A DNA stretch of 23,263 nucleotides from a virus. Below the pieces are notes generated by a model. It did no database searches, was not told where the DNA came from, and saw only the letters and a program-made list of their open reading frames with translations. This document shows, piece after piece, positions 19,884 to 23,263 of this stretch. The translations under genes were made by a program, and so were the position numbers. Each line of letters opens with the position of its first letter. Position 1 is the stretch's first letter. Where the stretch lies: positions 1 to 23,263 of the IMG/VR virus record IMGVR_UViG_3300049491_000339. One strand, given 5' to 3'.

Positions 19884-20321
19884 ATGGAAGAAGTCAAGGC
19901 GCCGCCGCTCAGCCCGAACAACCTGCAACTCGCCGAGTTCGTGCGCACCACGCACATCGCCGAGATTCCGCCCGGCGTGCCGTTTTCGAGTTTGCTGCGC
20001 CCCGAGTTCTGGACGCACTGCGCAAAGAAGTTCAAGACGTACTCGATCGTCGAGTGCCGCGCGCAAGACAACAAATGGCTGGCCGACCTCATGGTGTCGG
20101 CTGTCGGCGAGTTCGGCGTGTCAATGTGGGTCAAGAGCTTCGTTGACATCGAGGCGCAAGCCCAAAAGGCCGCGACCTCGGACGCTGGTTACACCGTGAG
20201 CTTTGCGGCCCGCCAGCGCTGGCGTGTCATCCGCAACAGCGACGGCGCCGTGGTGCACAAGGACTGCGCCACCGAAGAGGAAGCCAAAGCCTGGCTCGAC
20301 AAAAGCCTGACCGCGGCGTAA
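19884..20321 (+). CDS. Hypothetical structural-cluster protein, 145 aa
   Basis: ATG 19884 has AGGAGA 7 nt upstream; the GTG at 19848 lies in the hairpin and is rejected. The product begins MEEVKAPPLSPNNLQLAEFV, contains FWTHCAKKFKTYSIVECRAQ and DLMVSAVGEFGVSMWVKSFV, and ends ATEEEAKAWLDKSLTAA. Soluble, mixed alpha/beta. It may be a virion or assembly protein; no family recognised. Confidence 0.75.
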   Translation: MEEVKAPPLSPNNLQLAEFVRTTHIAEIPPGVPFSSLLRPEFWTHCAKKFKTYSIVECRAQDNKWLADLMVSAVGEFGVSMWVKSFVDIEAQAQKAATSDAGYTVSFAARQRWRVIRNSDGAVVHKDCATEEEAKAWLDKSLTAA

Positions 20322-20324
20322 GCC

Positions 20325-20948
20325 ATGCCCGCCAGCAAGCTCAGCCTCTTCAATGGGGCGCAACGGCTCCTGAAGGATCGCAAGTTGTCGGCGGCGGAAG
20401 TCACCGGCAACACGCGCGAGCCTGCACGCATCCTGAATGACATTTGGGACGCTGGCGCGCTGGATGAGTGCTTGCAGGCCGGGCAATGGAAGTTCGCCAC
20501 GCGCACGGCGCGCATCGACGCATCAAGCAGCGCGACGCCCGACTTTGGGTTCAAGTACGTGTTCGAGAAGCCCGACGACTTTGTGCGCCTGACGGGCGTG
20601 TGGTCCGACGAGAACATGCAGCACCCGCATCGCCAGTACCGCGAGGAAGCCGGATTCTGGTTTGGCTCGCTCGAAACCATGTTCGTGAGCTACGTCAGCA
20701 ACGACGCGATGTTCGGTGCTGACTTCTCGCTGTGGCCCGCGAACTTCGTCAACTTCGTGGAAGCGCACCTCGCATCCAAGGCGGCCGGCCCGCTGGCCGA
20801 GCAAGGCGTGGAGTTGCTCAAGATCCGCAAGATGCTGCTTGATGAAGCGAACGGCACCGACGCCATGAGCGACCCGAGCCGAAGCCTGCCGGTTGGAAGC
20901 TGGGCCAGCTCACGCGGGAGCAGCTACCGCCGAGGCGAGCGGTTCTGA
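20325..20948 (+). CDS. T7 gp11-like tail adaptor (tail tubular protein A), 207 aa
   Basis: ATG 20325 starts 3 bp after the previous stop. The pattern LSLFNGAQRLLKDRKLSAAE, EPARILNDIWDAGALDECLQ, GQWKFATRTARI, YVFEKPDDFVRLTGVW and NFVEAHLASKAAGPLAEQ is that of the T7 gp11-type adaptor protein of podoviruses, which docks on the portal ring and carries the nozzle. The C-terminus is Ser/Arg-rich (PVGSWASSRGSSYRRGERF). It overlaps the nozzle gene by TGATG. Confidence 0.87.
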   Translation: MPASKLSLFNGAQRLLKDRKLSAAEVTGNTREPARILNDIWDAGALDECLQAGQWKFATRTARIDASSSATPDFGFKYVFEKPDDFVRLTGVWSDENMQHPHRQYREEAGFWFGSLETMFVSYVSNDAMFGADFSLWPANFVNFVEAHLASKAAGPLAEQGVELLKIRKMLLDEANGTDAMSDPSRSLPVGSWASSRGSSYRRGERF

Positions 20949-23263
20949 TGGGCCAGCAACACCAACTGTTGGCGTTCAACCGCGGCACCGTGTCGCGGCT
21001 GGCCCTGGCGCGCTTGGACATCGCGCGCCTCGCCATGTCGGCCGAGGTGCAAACCAACTGGATGCCGCGTGCGCTCGGCTCGATGATGCTGCGCCCCGGC
21101 CTGGGCTACATCGCAGGCGAGAGCGGAGAAACGCACCTTCTGGAATTCGTCTTCGCTGCTGACGACGCCGCGCTGATCGAGTTGCACGACCAGACGCTGA
21201 CCATCGTGAAAGACGATGTGCGGCTGACGCGCCCCGCGGTGACGTTCCCGATCGTCAATGGCGCGTTCGCCCTGAGCCTGGCCGGCTGGGCGACCTACGG
21301 GATCGCCGCAACGTGGGTGACTGGCGGCGGCGTGAAACTGGTAGGCAACGGCGCGTCATCGTCAGACGTGCACCAGACCGTGGCGGTGACCAGCCCCGGC
21401 ACCGAGCATGGCCTCAAGGTGACCGTGACGCGCGGCACCGTGAAACTGCGCGTGTCGTATGACCTTCTCGGCGGCTCGCACCTTGTCGAATCGAGCCTTG
21501 GCGTTGGCGTGCACTCGATCGGGTTCACGCCTGCGGCTGACGTGCAAATCGGGTTGTTCAACCAATCGAGCGCCGCGGCCATCGTGGCATCTGTGGTTGT
21601 GGAATCCGGCGACGTGGTTCTGCCAACGCCTTGGACCGCCGCTGATCTTCGCTTTGTGCGTGAGTACCAGTCGGGCGACGTGGTGTTCGCCGCCTGCCGC
21701 GGCCGGCAACAGCGCCGCATCGTGCGCACCTCGGCTCGGTCTTGGTCCGTCGAGGTGTACGCCCCGACCGATGGCCCGTTCCGCATCGAGAACGTCACCA
21801 ACACCACGCTGACGGCCAGCGCCATCACGGGCGACATCACACTGACTGCATCGGGCGGCACGTCGAATGGTTTGTTCAAGCCGACACACGTTGGCGCGCT
21901 GTTCCGCCTGTCATCGGTCGGCCAGGCTGTCACCTCGACCTTCACGGCCGACAATCAGTTCAGCAATTCCATTCGTGTGATCGGGGTCGGCGCGGCGCGC
22001 AACTTCTCCATCGTGCTTACCGGCACCTTCACCGCCACCGTCACGCTGCAATACAGCACCGACAATGCGACATGGGTGGACCGCACCACCTACACCGCGG
22101 CGACAAGCACATCCCTGACCGATGGCCTGGACAACCAGATCATCTACTACCGTCTTGGCGTCAAGACGGGCGGCTACACCAGCGGCTCGGCGGTGGCAAA
22201 CCTGAGCTTCGCGGCGGGCAGCATCACGGGCGTGGTGCGCGTGACGGCCTACACCGACCAGTCCACGGTATCGGCAACCGTTGTCAAAGACCTGGGCGGC
22301 ACCACGGCCACCGAAGTGTGGGCGGAGGGCGATTGGTCCGACTACCGCGGCTGGCCTTCTGCTGTGACCATCCTGGACGGCCGCCTGTGGTGGGCTGGCA
22401 AAGATCGGTTTTGGGGCTCTGTGGTCGATGCCTACAACAACTTTGACCCCGACTATGAGGGTGACGCCGGCCCCGTATCGCGCTCCATCGGCTTCGGCCC
22501 GGTCGATGTCATCAATTGGCTGCTGCCGATGGACCGGCTGATGGCCGGAACCGCGGGGTCTGAGTTGACTTGCCAATCGTCGGCCTTCGACGAGCCGCTG
22601 ACGCCGACCAACTTCACTCCGAAGGAATCCAGCACGCAGGGTTCGGCTGACGTGCAGGCCATCAAGATCGACGACAAAGCCATCTTCGTGCAGCGCTGCG
22701 GAACGCGCGTGTACGAGATGGCCGCTTCATCGGCGAATGGCAAGTTCACGCCCGAAGACCTTACGGCCATCAACCCCGATGCCTGTTCGCCCGGCGTGGT
22801 CTACATGAGCGCGCAGCGCCAGCCCGACACCAGGGTTCATTTCGTGCTTGCAGACGGGACCGTGGCTGTGCTGCTGTTCGACAAAGCCGAGAACCTGATT
22901 TGCTGGGTGAAGGTCGAAACGGATGGCGTGATCGAAGACGTGGCAGTGCTGCCCGGCGAAGAAGAAGACGCCGTGTATTACGTGGTGCGCCGCACGGTCG
23001 GCGGCTCGCAAGTGCGCCACCTCGAAAAGTGGGCACTCGAAGAAGAAGCCCGCGGCGCGGCGGTGAACAAGATCGGCGATTCGTTTGTCTACTCGGCGGC
23101 GGCGGCCAGCTACATCGACGGCTTGAACCACCTCGAAGGGCTTGACGTGGTGGCCTGGGGTGGTGGCGTCGAACTTGGCACGCACACGGTTTCGGGCGGT
23201 CGCATCCTGCTGCCTCAAGTTCCCCCGTCTGACGATGCGATGCTGCTCGAAACGGAAGGCGGC
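20948..23263 (+). CDS. T7 gp12-like tail nozzle protein, 3' end cut by window edge
   Basis: ATG 20948 overlaps the adaptor stop; 772 codons are open to the right edge. The N-terminus (NRGTVSRLALARLDIARLAM, MLRPGLGYI) and later FVFAADDAALIELHDQTLTI are typical of tail nozzle proteins of podoviruses; later RLWWAGKDRFWGSVVDAYNN and FDPDYEGDAG are the beta-propeller-type repeats of gp12 relatives. Two beta-rich insert-like regions (about 80-220 and 290-440), with LTASGGTSNGLFKPTHVGAL and ATVTLQYSTDNATWVDRTTY, look like extra Ig-like or jelly-roll modules. It forms the outer tube below the adaptor. Confidence 0.85.
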   Translation, partial: MGQQHQLLAFNRGTVSRLALARLDIARLAMSAEVQTNWMPRALGSMMLRPGLGYIAGESGETHLLEFVFAADDAALIELHDQTLTIVKDDVRLTRPAVTFPIVNGAFALSLAGWATYGIAATWVTGGGVKLVGNGASSSDVHQTVAVTSPGTEHGLKVTVTRGTVKLRVSYDLLGGSHLVESSLGVGVHSIGFTPAADVQIGLFNQSSAAAIVASVVVESGDVVLPTPWTAADLRFVREYQSGDVVFAACRGRQQRRIVRTSARSWSVEVYAPTDGPFRIENVTNTTLTASAITGDITLTASGGTSNGLFKPTHVGALFRLSSVGQAVTSTFTADNQFSNSIRVIGVGAARNFSIVLTGTFTATVTLQYSTDNATWVDRTTYTAATSTSLTDGLDNQIIYYRLGVKTGGYTSGSAVANLSFAAGSITGVVRVTAYTDQSTVSATVVKDLGGTTATEVWAEGDWSDYRGWPSAVTILDGRLWWAGKDRFWGSVVDAYNNFDPDYEGDAGPVSRSIGFGPVDVINWLLPMDRLMAGTAGSELTCQSSAFDEPLTPTNFTPKESSTQGSADVQAIKIDDKAIFVQRCGTRVYEMAASSANGKFTPEDLTAINPDACSPGVVYMSAQRQPDTRVHFVLADGTVAVLLFDKAENLICWVKVETDGVIEDVAVLPGEEEDAVYYVVRRTVGGSQVRHLEKWALEEEARGAAVNKIGDSFVYSAAAASYIDGLNHLEGLDVVAWGGGVELGTHTVSGGRILLPQVPPSDDAMLLETEGG

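Overview
The window is part of a GC-rich, tightly packed genome of a short-tailed (podovirus-type) phage or prophage. The host is probably a betaproteobacterium, perhaps of the Burkholderiales; this rests on protein style and codon use, and no host marker is visible. It runs off both ends: the gene at the left edge and the tail gene at the right edge are both open.

Layout. (1) 1-2639, minus strand: a distal run of small genes (unknown families, Cys-rich proteins, a Rieske-motif protein) separated by four hairpin elements that look like integron attC recombination sites. (2) 2636-6379, minus strand: the left early operon. It has small leader genes, a P-loop ATPase of the Sak4 type, a single-strand-binding protein with an acidic tip ending in Phe, and a coiled-coil protein. 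(3) 6420-6530: a divergent control region with three related operators and a near-consensus leftward promoter. (4) 6531-11430, plus strand: a YdaS/Cro-like regulator and a replication/recombination operon (DUF1376 replication protein, DnaB-type helicase, NinB-like, RusA-like, HNH-like), with stop/start overlaps at almost every junction. (5) 11413-12998: two more attC-like sites around a minus-strand module of three genes with its own promoter, then a locus where open frames on both strands compete. (6) 12995-23263, plus strand: packaging and virion genes (TerS, TerL, small protein, portal, small protein, scaffold-like, capsid, small beta-rich protein, small protein, gp11-like adaptor, gp12-like tail nozzle).

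The most unusual feature is the set of six complete attC-like sites plus one half-site. They share R''/R' cores (RYYYAAC / GTTRRRY), exactly 9-nt spacers (CCTTCNNTC on the R'' side and ANNTCAAAC on the R' side in five of the six), and imperfect stems of varied length. They lie at the distal ends of the leftward operon and of the rightward early operon, which are the accessory-gene positions of this phage. Genes use them as genetic material: stop codons lie in R', and in two or three cases the ribosome binding site and start codon lie in the terminal loop, so R'' is translated as a GS(M/T)EG(L/F)G-like N-terminus. In both arms the flanking phage operon runs antisense to the attC polarity; only the minus-strand module at 11.5-12.3 kb has the usual gene-then-attC order. 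No integron integrase is in the window, so mobility would need a host or distant phage enzyme. Other points of note are a Rieske [2Fe-2S] motif protein in the recombination operon, a gene frameshifted by an exact 11-bp tandem duplication, and a probable leaderless regulator mRNA.
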